Part shown: positions 1-6,581 of the stretch, in pieces
How the letters are laid out: the number at the start of each line of letters is the position of its first letter
Numbering within the stretch: position 1 is the first letter of the stretch
NCBI GenBank assembly: GCA_003533975.1
Contig: DQCL01000070.1
Span: 1 to 6,794, forward strand
Direction: 5' to 3'
Length of the DNA: 6,794 nucleotides
Source: Octadecabacter sp.
GTDB lineage: Bacteria; Pseudomonadota; Alphaproteobacteria; Rhodobacterales; Rhodobacteraceae
Notes under the pieces: model-generated
The model's database searches: none
Told to the model about the DNA's origin: nothing
The model's input: only the letters and a program-made list of their open reading frames with translations
Position numbers and translations under genes: made by a program

Positions 1-715
1 CACCCCCACTGCGCTGGCGCGCCTGATCCAGCAGGTTCTCGATTAACAAGCCCATCCGCTTGACCGATCCGCGCATGAGGCCCACGACCTCCTTGGCGCG
101 GTCGTCCAACTCCCGCCGCTCCATCATCTTGAGCCCGGCGGTCAGCGCCTGCACGGGGTTGCGCAGATCATGGGCCAGTATCGCGATAAAGCGTTCCTGC
201 ACATAGCTGCGCTTGCGTTCGTCGCGCAGCGCGCTGGTGCTGTCCGAGAGCGCTTCATCCGCCTCCAGCCCCTCGCCGATCATCTGGGCAAAAAGCCGAA
301 ACATCGACAAAACCCGATCATTGTTCAGCTTGCGCGGCTCCGGATCGATCGCGCAGAGGGTGCCAAAGAAAGATCCATCCGCCCGACGGATCGGGATCGA
401 GATATAGCCGCGAAACCCATATTGCGCCGGGCAGTGGTGATTGACGTAAACCGGGTCGGTATTCACATCGTCGATGACGATCTCTTGGTCGAACTGGCGG
501 ACCTCATGGCACAGCGTGCTCTCGACATCCAACTCGTCCCCCGGCGTCAGGCCAAAGGAGATCTGATCGACCGCCCGGCAGGTCACCCAGCGGGATTCCG
601 TTACCCGCGCCACGGCGGCAAAGCCCATGCCCGTTGCAAGCAGCACGGTCTCCAACAACGTCGGAATCATTTTATTGCGCGCGATCGCATCAATATCGGC
701 TTGGAAATCATGCAT
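1..715 (-). CDS. GAF-domain sensor histidine kinase, C-terminus cut by window edge
   Basis: Translating the minus strand from the ATG at 715 gives 238 open codons running off the left edge. Residues about 15-150 form a GAF domain, with the characteristic GTLCAID segment at 118-124 and YGFRGYISIPI at 99-109. A short helical linker (about 150-175) leads into a HisKA dimerisation/phospho-acceptor domain with the H-box FIAILAHDLRNP, in which His182 is the expected phosphorylated residue. The HATPase_c catalytic domain should lie beyond position 1. No signal peptide or membrane segment is visible, so this is inferred to be a cytoplasmic kinase sensing an internal signal; the ligand cannot be told. 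The start is chosen because an in-frame TGA lies five codons upstream and the N-terminus MHDFQADIDAI resembles relatives as I remember them. No clear Shine-Dalgarno sequence precedes it. The response regulator partner is not in the window. The family assignment is firm; the signal is unknown. Confidence 0.93.
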   Translation of the reverse strand, partial: MHDFQADIDAIARNKMIPTLLETVLLATGMGFAAVARVTESRWVTCRAVDQISFGLTPGDELDVESTLCHEVRQFDQEIVIDDVNTDPVYVNHHCPAQYGFRGYISIPIRRADGSFFGTLCAIDPEPRKLNNDRVLSMFRLFAQMIGEGLEADEALSDSTSALRDERKRSYVQERFIAILAHDLRNPVQALTAGLKMMERRELDDRAKEVVGLMRGSVKRMGLLIENLLDQARQRSGG

Positions 716-780
716 CGAGAGATCTGCTCAGAAGGGCTTTGTTCACATTACGACGGCCCGAATGGACACATGTTAGAACG

Positions 781-808
781 AATATAAGCGCGGCCGGGAA
801 TGGGTCAA
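781..808 (-). promoter_or_regulatory. Probable sigma-70-type promoter of the histidine kinase gene
   Basis: On the minus strand a -35 box TTGACC (808-803) is followed after 16 bases by a -10 box TATATT (786-781). Both are one mismatch from consensus. Transcription would begin near 774, giving a leader of about 60 bases before the ATG at 715. The promoter lies just downstream of the rpmB terminator, which supports the kinase being its own transcription unit. This is a consensus match only; no start site is known. Confidence 0.6.
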
Positions 809-863
809 TGTTATGTTCTGTTGCCCCATCCGCGGGTCATGAGCACAGTTGCCCCCCATAACG

Positions 864-894
864 AAAAAGGCCCCGATCCTTTCGGATCGAGGCC
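864..894 (-). terminator. Rho-independent terminator of rpmB
   Basis: Read on the minus strand, GGCCTCGATCC (894-884) pairs with GGATCGGGGCC (879-869) around a GAAA tetraloop, giving 11 pairs with one G-U wobble. A run of five T follows at once (868-864). It starts 22 bases after the rpmB stop codon and points in the same direction, so it should end the rpmB (or meaB-rpmB) transcript and insulate the histidine kinase downstream. There is no matching T-run on the plus-strand side. Confidence 0.93.
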
Positions 895-916
895 CCAATC
901 TTCAAAGCATCAAGAC

Positions 917-1216
917 TTAGCTCAGCACGTCAGCCGTGGCACTGGACTTGGCGATCGCCTTTTTGATCTTCAGCGCGTTTGTGGACAGTTCAACGTCCTT
1001 GGCTTTCGCCAGGAACTTGTCCAGACCACCGCGGTGGTCGACGCTGCGCAGGGCTGCGGCAGAGATGCGCAGCTTGAACGCGCGGCCCAGAGCTTCGGAC
1101 TGCAACGACACGTCGTTGAGGTTCGGCAAGAACCGGCGACGGGTGCGGTTGTTGGCGTGGCTTACATTGTTGCCCGTCATCGGGCCTTTTCCGGTCAATT
1201 CGCAACGGCGCGACAT
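917..1216 (-). CDS. rpmB: 50S ribosomal protein L28
   Basis: Encodes a 99-residue basic protein of the large ribosomal subunit. The N-terminus [20 protein letters not shown] followed by the arginine-rich [12 protein letters not shown] is the signature of bacterial L28, and the length fits the alphaproteobacterial form, which is longer than the roughly 78-residue E. coli protein. The frame is open 27 codons further upstream, but the start at 1216 is preferred: L28 proteins begin MSRRC-like, and AAGGA sits 7 bases before this ATG. The usual neighbour rpmG (L33) is absent here. Upstream on the same strand is meaB, 190 bases away; downstream is a strong intrinsic terminator. It is therefore expressed alone or as the tail of a meaB transcript. 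Confidence 0.97.
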   Translation of the reverse strand: MSRRCELTGKGPMTGNNVSHANNRTRRRFLPNLNDVSLQSEALGRAFKLRISAAALRSVDHRGGLDKFLAKAKDVELSTNALKIKKAIAKSSATADVLS

Positions 1217-1267
1217 AGCGTTTTCCTTGTTCATCAAGGGCCAGCAGCGTAGCGCGCGACCCTTTTT

Positions 1268-1346
1268 ATCATAGCGTTGAAGCCCCGCACGCGGCATGGG
1301 CTGAATTCATTGAGCGGGAATTAGGTGGATTCCTTTGCCCCGTCAA
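1268..1346 (-). promoter_or_regulatory. Possible rpmB promoter region (two candidates)
   Basis: Two weak candidates lie on the minus strand in the 190-bp meaB-rpmB spacer. The first has a good -35 box TTGACG (1346-1341) and, 17 bases on, a poor -10 TAATTC (1323-1318). The second has a good -10 box TATGAT (1273-1268), about 45 bases before the rpmB start if transcription begins near 1261, but no convincing -35. A highly expressed ribosomal protein gene is expected to have its own promoter, and I see no terminator after meaB, so read-through is also possible. The choice between the two cannot be made from sequence. Confidence 0.35.
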
Positions 1347-1406
1347 GTGCCAAGGCACCTTAGAGGGCGCTATTCACACCTTTTCGCCGCTACGGTGCAG
1401 ATGAAT

Positions 1407-2390
1407 TCACCGCGCGGGTGGAAAAAGCTGTGAAATCAGGTCTTCAGCGGCTTGAGCTGCACGAATCTTACCTGCCGCAACGTCCTGTTCCAACGCCGCC
1501 ATTTGGGATTTGACAGCAGCGTCAGACGTGAGCCGCGACAAAAGCCCCGCGCGCACCTCTTCTTGGAACCAAAACCGCGCTTGATCGGTGCGGCGCGCGT
1601 CCCAGATACCTTGTTCTTTGCGCCAATCGACCAGCGCCTGCATCTCTTCCCATGCGGCTGTGATTCCGTCTTCTTGCAGCGCCGAAACAGCCACAGCTTT
1701 CGGGAAATCATCAGGATCTTGCGGGCGTTTTCGCATCAACCGCAAGGCACCCGCATAATCCGCACAGGTGCGCATTGCTTGGGATTTCAAATCCCCATCC
1801 GCCTTATTCACGAGGATGATGTCGCAGGTTTCCATGATGCCACGCTTCACGCCTTGCAACTCGTCCCCGCCCGCAGGAGCGAGCAACAACAAGAACAGAT
1901 CAGACATTTCCGCCACAGCCGTTTCGGACTGACCGACGCCAACGGTTTCAATCAACACCACATCAAAATCAGCCGCCTCACACAGCGCAATCGCCTCGCG
2001 GGTGCGCCGTGCCACGCCGCCCAGTTGGGACTGGCTCGGGGATGGGCGGATAAACGCATTGGGATCACGCGACAGCAGGTCCATGCGGGTCTTATCGCCC
2101 AGAATAGACCCACCAGAGCGGGTGGAGCTTGGGTCAACAGCCAGAACCGCCACGCGAAGCCCCAGCCCCGTCAGCATTTTGCCGAAAGATTCGATGAACG
2201 TGGATTTCCCCACCCCCGGCGTACCAGAAAGCCCGATGCGCAACGCTTGGCGGTCCGTTCCGACGGCCCCAAGCAGTTCGGCCGCCAATGCACGGTCAGA
2301 GTCGCGCGTGCTTTCAACAAGCGTAATCGCGCGGGCCAATGCGCGGCGTTCGCCCGCGCGGATTTTCTTGGCTGTCGTCGTAATATCCAT
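1407..2390 (-). CDS. meaB: Methylmalonyl-CoA mutase-associated GTPase MeaB (ArgK family)
   Basis: A 327-residue cytoplasmic G3E-family P-loop GTPase. In known systems MeaB gates B12 cofactor loading into methylmalonyl-CoA mutase and protects the enzyme from inactivation; some relatives serve other acyl-CoA mutases. Visible motifs are the Walker [10 protein letters not shown] (56-64), AVDPSS (84-89), [12 protein letters not shown] (92-103), the ETVGVGQSE block (148-156) with the G3E-type glutamate, and the guanine-specificity motif NKAD (195-198). The C-terminal helical part (about 265-327) matches the family's dimerisation region, and full length is typical. The start [21 protein letters not shown] fits the family; the ribosome-binding site is weak. 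No mutase or B12 gene is adjacent: the neighbours are rpmB downstream and divergent hrpB. The frame antisense to it is stop-free over most of its length, which is a coding shadow. Confidence 0.96.
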   Translation of the reverse strand: MDITTTAKKIRAGERRALARAITLVESTRDSDRALAAELLGAVGTDRQALRIGLSGTPGVGKSTFIESFGKMLTGLGLRVAVLAVDPSSTRSGGSILGDKTRMDLLSRDPNAFIRPSPSQSQLGGVARRTREAIALCEAADFDVVLIETVGVGQSETAVAEMSDLFLLLLAPAGGDELQGVKRGIMETCDIILVNKADGDLKSQAMRTCADYAGALRLMRKRPQDPDDFPKAVAVSALQEDGITAAWEEMQALVDWRKEQGIWDARRTDQARFWFQEEVRAGLLSRLTSDAAVKSQMAALEQDVAAGKIRAAQAAEDLISQLFPPAR

Positions 2391-2498
2391 AGGCGCTTTA
2401 TGGGTTCACCGTCGCGCCGCGTCCAGATCAGGGTGTTGTGTTTACGCATATTTACCCAAATGGTTGAAAATGAGGTCTTCAACAGTGAAGAAGGGCAC
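2391..2498. promoter_or_regulatory. Divergent meaB-hrpB spacer with a small inverted repeat
   Basis: This 108-bp spacer must hold the 5' control region of both divergent genes unless each is read from further away. I see no convincing -35/-10 pair on either strand. It does hold an inverted repeat, GTTGAA (2463-2468) and TTCAAC (2478-2483) separated by nine bases, ending five bases before the purine-rich hrpB ribosome-binding site (AAGAAGGG, 2488-2495). This could be an operator or a small RNA hairpin in the hrpB leader, or chance. Confidence 0.35.
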
Positions 2499-4913
2499 AT
2501 GAACGACGCGCTCCCCATTGATGACGTAATGCCCGAGCTGATTGAGGCTGTGCGGGCGCGTGGCTGTGCCGTCCTGCAAGCGCCCCCCGGTGCCGGTAAA
2601 ACAACGCGCGTGCCATTGGCATTGCTGGACGCAGGTATCGTGCAAGGCAAAATTGTGATGCTAGAACCGCGCCGCTTGGCTGCCCGCGCGGCCGCAGAAC
2701 GTTTGGCCCAGCAATTGGGGGAAACAACAGGCGAAACTGTCGGTTACCGTATGCGCGGCGAAACCAAAGTATCGAGCGCGACCAAGATTGAGGTCGTCAC
2801 CGAAGGCATCCTGACCCGCATGATCCAAAGCGACGCTGAATTGTCGGGCATCGGCGCGGTCATCTTCGATGAATTCCATGAGCGTTCCTTGAACGCCGAC
2901 CTCGGATTGGCCCTCACACTTGAAGTCCGCGAAGCGCTGCGACCCGATTTGGTGTTGATGGTCATGTCCGCCACGTTAGACGCAGGCCCCGTCGCCGAAC
3001 TCGTCAATGCTCCGGTTGTCACGTCCCAAGGACGCGCCTTTGCGGTTGCGCCGCGCTGGTTGGACCGGCCCTTGCGCAAGGACGTCCGCTTTGATCAAGC
3101 CGCCGCCGACTTGGTGGCGCAAGCCGTCAACGAAACCCAAGGCGGCGTGCTGGTCTTCCTGCCCGGAGAAGGCGAAATCCGCCGCGTTCAAGCGCGCTTA
3201 GACGGGCGTTTACCCGACGATTGCGCCGTTCGTCCCCTGTTTGGCGCCTTGCCGTTCGCTGAACAACGCGCCGCAATTGCGCCTGTTACCAAGGGGCGCA
3301 AGGTGGTCCTTGCAACGTCCATCGCAGAAACATCCCTGACGATTGAAGACATCCGCGTGGTTGTTGATTGCGGGAAATCGCGTCGCGCACGCTTTGACCC
3401 TGGCTCTGGCATGTCGCGTCTGATCACGGAACGCGTCACCCGCGCCGAAGCCACCCAACGCGCAGGCCGCGCTGGACGTGTCGCCGAAGGGGTCGCCTAT
3501 AAACTGTGGTCAAAAGGCGAAGACGGCGCCCTCACGGCGTTTCCCCCCGCCGAAATCGAAGCCGCCGATCTAACGGGGCTCGCTGTTGAGCTGGCCGTTT
3601 GGGGTGGGGACGGCCTACCGTTTCTAACAGCCCCGCCAGAACACGCCCTAAGCGAAGCGCGTGTGTTGTTGACGGCACTAGGGGCGCTCGACGACGGCCG
3701 CATCACAACGCACGGACGCGCATTGGCAAAGCTCCCGCTGCACCCGCGCCTCGCACATATGCTGATACTGGGTGGCAAAGACGCCGCGCCCCTCGCCGCC
3801 CTCTTGTCAGATCGTGACATATTGCAGGGCGCACCGAGCGATTTATCCCTTCGCATCAAAGCACTATCAGGGGAAAGAGGGGCGCACCCCGTTCACAAAG
3901 GCGCCCGCGTCCGTGTCAAACAAGACGCGAAACGACTGGCAAAACTCGCACCCGAGTTGCCGCCGCAATCCCCTGAAATCTACGCAGCAATGGCCTACCC
4001 CGACCGTATCGCACAACGTCGCTCCGGGGACGAACCCCGGTATGTTTTATCCGGCGGCAAAGGCGCCCAGATGGACAGCGCAGACCCGCTTGCCGGGCAG
4101 CGCTTGCTTGTCGTGACGGACACCGACGGCAACCCAAGAGAAGCCAAAATTCGCACCGCTCTCGTCATTTCCGAGGCAGACATCCGTGCCGTAGCGGGCC
4201 TTACGATCAAGACCGTCAACAGCTGCGACTGGTCCAAACGCGACGGAAAAGTGCTTGCACGAAAACAAGAACGCCTCGGCGCAGTCGTGCTGTCAGACAC
4301 GGCATGGAAAGACGCTCCGTCAGACGAAATCGCCCGCGCGATGCTCGACGGCGTTCGTCTTCTGGGCTTCAAATTCACCGCAGCAGACGAACGCTTTCGC
4401 GCCCGTGTCGCTCTCGTCCGCGCCCTTGATCCAAGTCTCCCAGATCTGTCCGATGATGCGCTATTGAGCACCCTGAACGACTGGCTTCTCCCCTACCTCA
4501 ACGGCATCCACACCACAGCACACTGGAAAGCCCACGACACCCTTCACGCCTTGCGCGCGATCCTGACCTGGGAGCAAATGCAACAGATCGACCGCGAAGC
4601 CCCCGCGCAGTTCACCACGCCCTTAGGGCGCCATACGCCCATTGATTACAGCGGCGAAGCCCCCGAAATCACGCTGCGTATCCAAGAAATGTTCGGCACC
4701 ACGCGCCACCCAACAGTCGCGGGCCGCCCGCTGCGCGTCACGTTCCTGTCTCCGGGGCAAAAGCCAATCCAAACGACAATGGACGTCCCCGGCTTCTGGG
4801 CCACCTCTTACGCGGACGTTCGCAAAGACATGAAGGCTCAATATCCGCGTCACCCTTGGCCCGAAGATCCGACCCAAGCCGATCCAACCCTGCGTGCAAA
4901 ACCACGCAAATAA
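2499..4913 (+). CDS. hrpB: ATP-dependent helicase HrpB (DEAH-type, superfamily 2)
   Basis: An 804-residue cytoplasmic helicase, close to the family's usual 800-820. Motifs run in order: Walker A APPGAGKTT (28-36), PRRLAA (57-62), TEGIL (101-105), DEFHER (124-129, the HrpB variant of the DEAH box), SAT (157-159), LVFLPGEGEI (218-227), ATSIAETSLTI (272-282) and QRAGRAGR (320-327). A helicase-associated region and the HrpB-specific C-terminal domain follow. The latter ends with PTLRAKPRK-like basic residues and contains IQEMFG and PLRVTFLSPGQKP, matching E. coli HrpB as I recall it. The biological role in most bacteria is unclear; RNA remodelling is presumed from HrpA/DEAH relatives. The start at 2499 is chosen because MNDALPIDDVMPELIEAV aligns with the family N-terminus and a purine-rich AAGAAGGG precedes it. 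An in-frame ATG at 2460 has no ribosome-binding site. The frame stays open upstream across antisense meaB, but that part is not HrpB-like. Confidence 0.96.
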   Translation: MNDALPIDDVMPELIEAVRARGCAVLQAPPGAGKTTRVPLALLDAGIVQGKIVMLEPRRLAARAAAERLAQQLGETTGETVGYRMRGETKVSSATKIEVVTEGILTRMIQSDAELSGIGAVIFDEFHERSLNADLGLALTLEVREALRPDLVLMVMSATLDAGPVAELVNAPVVTSQGRAFAVAPRWLDRPLRKDVRFDQAAADLVAQAVNETQGGVLVFLPGEGEIRRVQARLDGRLPDDCAVRPLFGALPFAEQRAAIAPVTKGRKVVLATSIAETSLTIEDIRVVVDCGKSRRARFDPGSGMSRLITERVTRAEATQRAGRAGRVAEGVAYKLWSKGEDGALTAFPPAEIEAADLTGLAVELAVWGGDGLPFLTAPPEHALSEARVLLTALGALDDGRITTHGRALAKLPLHPRLAHMLILGGKDAAPLAALLSDRDILQGAPSDLSLRIKALSGERGAHPVHKGARVRVKQDAKRLAKLAPELPPQSPEIYAAMAYPDRIAQRRSGDEPRYVLSGGKGAQMDSADPLAGQRLLVVTDTDGNPREAKIRTALVISEADIRAVAGLTIKTVNSCDWSKRDGKVLARKQERLGAVVLSDTAWKDAPSDEIARAMLDGVRLLGFKFTAADERFRARVALVRALDPSLPDLSDDALLSTLNDWLLPYLNGIHTTAHWKAHDTLHALRAILTWEQMQQIDREAPAQFTTPLGRHTPIDYSGEAPEITLRIQEMFGTTRHPTVAGRPLRVTFLSPGQKPIQTTMDVPGFWATSYADVRKDMKAQYPRHPWPEDPTQADPTLRAKPRK

Positions 4914-4949
4914 ACGCCCTTACGCTTGTCTTTGTTACGTAAATATCCC

Positions 4950-4995
4950 GGGGGAGTCCGAAGGACGGGGGCTGGCCCCCTCTTTCTCCTCCCCC
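4950..4995 (+). repeat. GC-rich foldable intergenic element, possible hrpB terminator
   Basis: The element sits 36 bases after the hrpB stop. An outer stem GGGGGA (4950-4955) can pair with TCCCCC (4990-4995). Inside are two compact hairpins in a row: GTCC-GAA-GGAC (4956-4966) and GGGGG-CTGG-CCCCC (4967-4980), followed by a pyrimidine run (TCTTTCTCC). The whole could fold as a three-way junction. The GGGGG/CCCCC hairpin plus T-rich tail could act as a terminator for hrpB, though the tail is mixed T/C. I recall similar GGGGGAGTCCGAAGGAC strings between genes in Roseobacter genomes, which would make it a dispersed repeat. That is memory, not a search. Confidence 0.5.
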
Positions 4996-5003
4996 CTAAA
5001 GAT

Positions 5004-5024
5004 CAAATTTTCAAAGAAAATTTG
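5004..5024. terminator. AT-rich perfect inverted repeat, possible bidirectional terminator
   Basis: CAAATTTTC (5004-5012) and GAAAATTTG (5016-5024) form a perfect 9-bp inverted repeat around AAA. It lies between the convergent genes hrpB and gnd, 46 bases after the gnd stop codon on the minus strand. The position fits a shared transcription end, but no T-run follows on either strand beyond the stem itself and the stem is AT-rich. The terminator call therefore rests mainly on position. It may be part of one larger repeat unit with the GC-rich element just to its left. Confidence 0.45.
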
Positions 5025-5070
5025 CGCCCCGCCCGCTGCAAGCGCTGATCGCCAGATCATCCCAACAGCA

Positions 5071-6480
5071 TCAATCCCACCAAGGCCCGTGTTGGTCACG
5101 ACGCCCGTCAATGTGCTCAAACCCGTGATATCCAAAAAAATCACGCTGCGCTTGGATCACATCAGCCGTCCCCCGCGCCGCACGCATCGTGTCCAAGAAA
5201 CCCAACGCCGAGGCCAGCGCAGGAACCGGATGGCCGCCAGCAATTGCCGCACCGACGACGCGACGCAGTGCGGGCAATCCATCACGAATTACCTTTGCAA
5301 ACACCTCAGAAAAAATCAGCTGGCCCTCAGGAAGGTCACCGCGAAATGCCGAGGCAATATCATCAAGCAAGGACGACCGAATAATACATCCCGCGCGCCA
5401 GACCTCAGCGACGCGGGCAAAGTTGATGGACCAGTCATACTCAACCGATGCGGCCCCCAGTATCCGAAACCCTTGCGCATAAGAAACGATGCGCGCCACC
5501 AGAAGTGCAGTTTCCAAGTCGGCTTCGCTTAAGGCCAATGGATCGCGTGGTGCATCAAAAATCGCGCTCCCCGCAACCCGCGCCTCACCTTCAGATGACC
5601 ACGCCCGCGCGGCGACACCGGCTTCAATGACGTTGGCAGATTGGCCCAAACGCACCGCTTCGATGACCGTCCAGCGCCCCGTGCCTTTTTGCCCTGCGGC
5701 ATCGACAATCACGTCCACGGCTGGCTGGCCCGATTGTTTATCTGTCGCGTGTAGAACCTTCGCTGTGATCTCAACCAGATAGCTTTCCAGCACACCGGCA
5801 TTCCACTTCTCAAATACATCGCCAATCTGGGACGGCGTCTGCCCCTGCCCGTTGCGCATCACCCCATAGGTTTCCGCGATCAGCTGCATATCTGCGTATT
5901 CGATGCCGTTGTGCACGGTCTTCACGAAATGCCCTGCCCCGTCCGGCCCAAAATGGTCCGCGCAGGGCGCGCCATTGAATTTGGCCGAGATGCTTTCGAT
6001 GACAGCGCGGATACCGTCCCACGCGGCGGGCGATCCGCCGACCATCATCGCGGGCCCATGACGTGCGCCGTCTTCGCCGCCAGACACACCCATACCAATA
6101 TACGTGAACCCAAGCGCTTCGACCTCAGCGGTTCGGCGGCGTGTTACGTGAAAATCTGCGTTGCCCGCGTCGATGATCGTGTCGCCCTTGTCCAAAAGCG
6201 GCACGAGCTTTGCGATCGTTTCATCAACGGGGTCGCCTGACGGGATCATCAGAATAATCGCACGCGGCGGGGCCATCGCCGCGACCATGCTTTCAAGACT
6301 GTCCGCACCGTGAAGGCGTTCAGCAAGCCCGTCGCGTTCGGCTTCTTGCCGGAATTGGCCAACCACCTCGGGTCGAAGGTTCGTCACATGCAGTGCGAAC
6401 CCCTTTTCGAGAATATTGAGGGACAGCGCGCTGCCCATGGTTCCAAGCCCAAATAGGCCGAGTGTCGCGGAGTCAGTCAT
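5071..6480 (-). CDS. gnd: 6-phosphogluconate dehydrogenase, decarboxylating
   Basis: A 469-residue cytoplasmic dehydrogenase of the oxidative pentose phosphate pathway, converting 6-phosphogluconate to ribulose 5-phosphate and CO2 with reduction of NADP (or NAD). The N-terminal Rossmann fold shows GLGTMG (11-16). Substrate and catalytic parts are SGGEDGARHGP (133-143) and FVKTVHNGIEYADMQL (185-200), with the catalytic lysine at 187 and glutamate at 194 by comparison with the sheep enzyme. QKGTGRWT and QRDFFGYH (Arg446, His452) supply the remaining phosphate-binding residues. Length is normal for the family. The start at 6480 follows GAGGG at 6 bases. Unusual points are the coenzyme-binding loop NLR (34-36), where NRS/NRT is usual, and the C-terminal end GPWWD instead of the common FHTxW. 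Upstream on the same strand is argF, 101 bases away; downstream it converges with hrpB. Family certain; coenzyme preference uncertain. Confidence 0.95.
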   Translation of the reverse strand: MTDSATLGLFGLGTMGSALSLNILEKGFALHVTNLRPEVVGQFRQEAERDGLAERLHGADSLESMVAAMAPPRAIILMIPSGDPVDETIAKLVPLLDKGDTIIDAGNADFHVTRRRTAEVEALGFTYIGMGVSGGEDGARHGPAMMVGGSPAAWDGIRAVIESISAKFNGAPCADHFGPDGAGHFVKTVHNGIEYADMQLIAETYGVMRNGQGQTPSQIGDVFEKWNAGVLESYLVEITAKVLHATDKQSGQPAVDVIVDAAGQKGTGRWTVIEAVRLGQSANVIEAGVAARAWSSEGEARVAGSAIFDAPRDPLALSEADLETALLVARIVSYAQGFRILGAASVEYDWSINFARVAEVWRAGCIIRSSLLDDIASAFRGDLPEGQLIFSEVFAKVIRDGLPALRRVVGAAIAGGHPVPALASALGFLDTMRAARGTADVIQAQRDFFGYHGFEHIDGRRDQHGPWWD

Positions 6481-6519
6481 CAGGTGCCCTCAAATGTGTC
6501 ACCCAACGCCTATGCTGCA

Positions 6520-6542
6520 CGCGCGGTGTCTTCAACCGCGCG
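6520..6542 (-). terminator. GC-rich hairpin between argF and gnd
   Basis: On the minus strand CGCGCGGT (6542-6535) pairs perfectly with ACCGCGCG (6527-6520) around a 7-base loop, and one further G-U pair is possible outside. It begins about 40 bases after the argF stop and ends about 40 bases before the gnd start. There is no T-run after it on the minus strand, so it is not a classical intrinsic terminator. It could be a weak terminator, a stabiliser of the argF transcript's 3' end, or a leader structure of gnd. I see no convincing gnd promoter in the spacer. Confidence 0.4.
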
Positions 6543-6581
6543 CTTGTAAACAATGTTGTGACGCAATCTCGGTTTGCGAGG

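Noticed and set aside
170..787. 205-codon open frame on the plus strand
   Set aside because: It is antisense to the GAF/HisKA coding sequence, whose minus-strand translation has clear domain motifs. The plus-strand product resembles no family I know.
760..830. Possible general-stress (EcfG-type, GGAAC...CGTT) promoter for the histidine kinase
   Set aside because: CGTT is present near the -10 region, but no GGAAC lies at the required distance; the sigma-70-type boxes explain the region better.
1347..1358. Short palindrome GTGCC-AA-GGCAC as a possible meaB terminator
   Set aside because: The 2-base loop is too small for a stable RNA hairpin of 5 bp, and there is no T-run after it.
1302..1409. 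Two identical TGAATTCA palindromes (1302-1309 and 1402-1409) spaced exactly 100 bases apart
   Set aside because: One lies at the meaB stop codon and the other in the rpmB leader. An 8-base match with no further shared flank is most simply coincidence.
4894..5532. 212-codon open frame on the plus strand overlapping the ends of hrpB and gnd
   Set aside because: It spans the structured spacer and the antisense of gnd, with no ribosome-binding site or recognisable motif; treated as a shadow.
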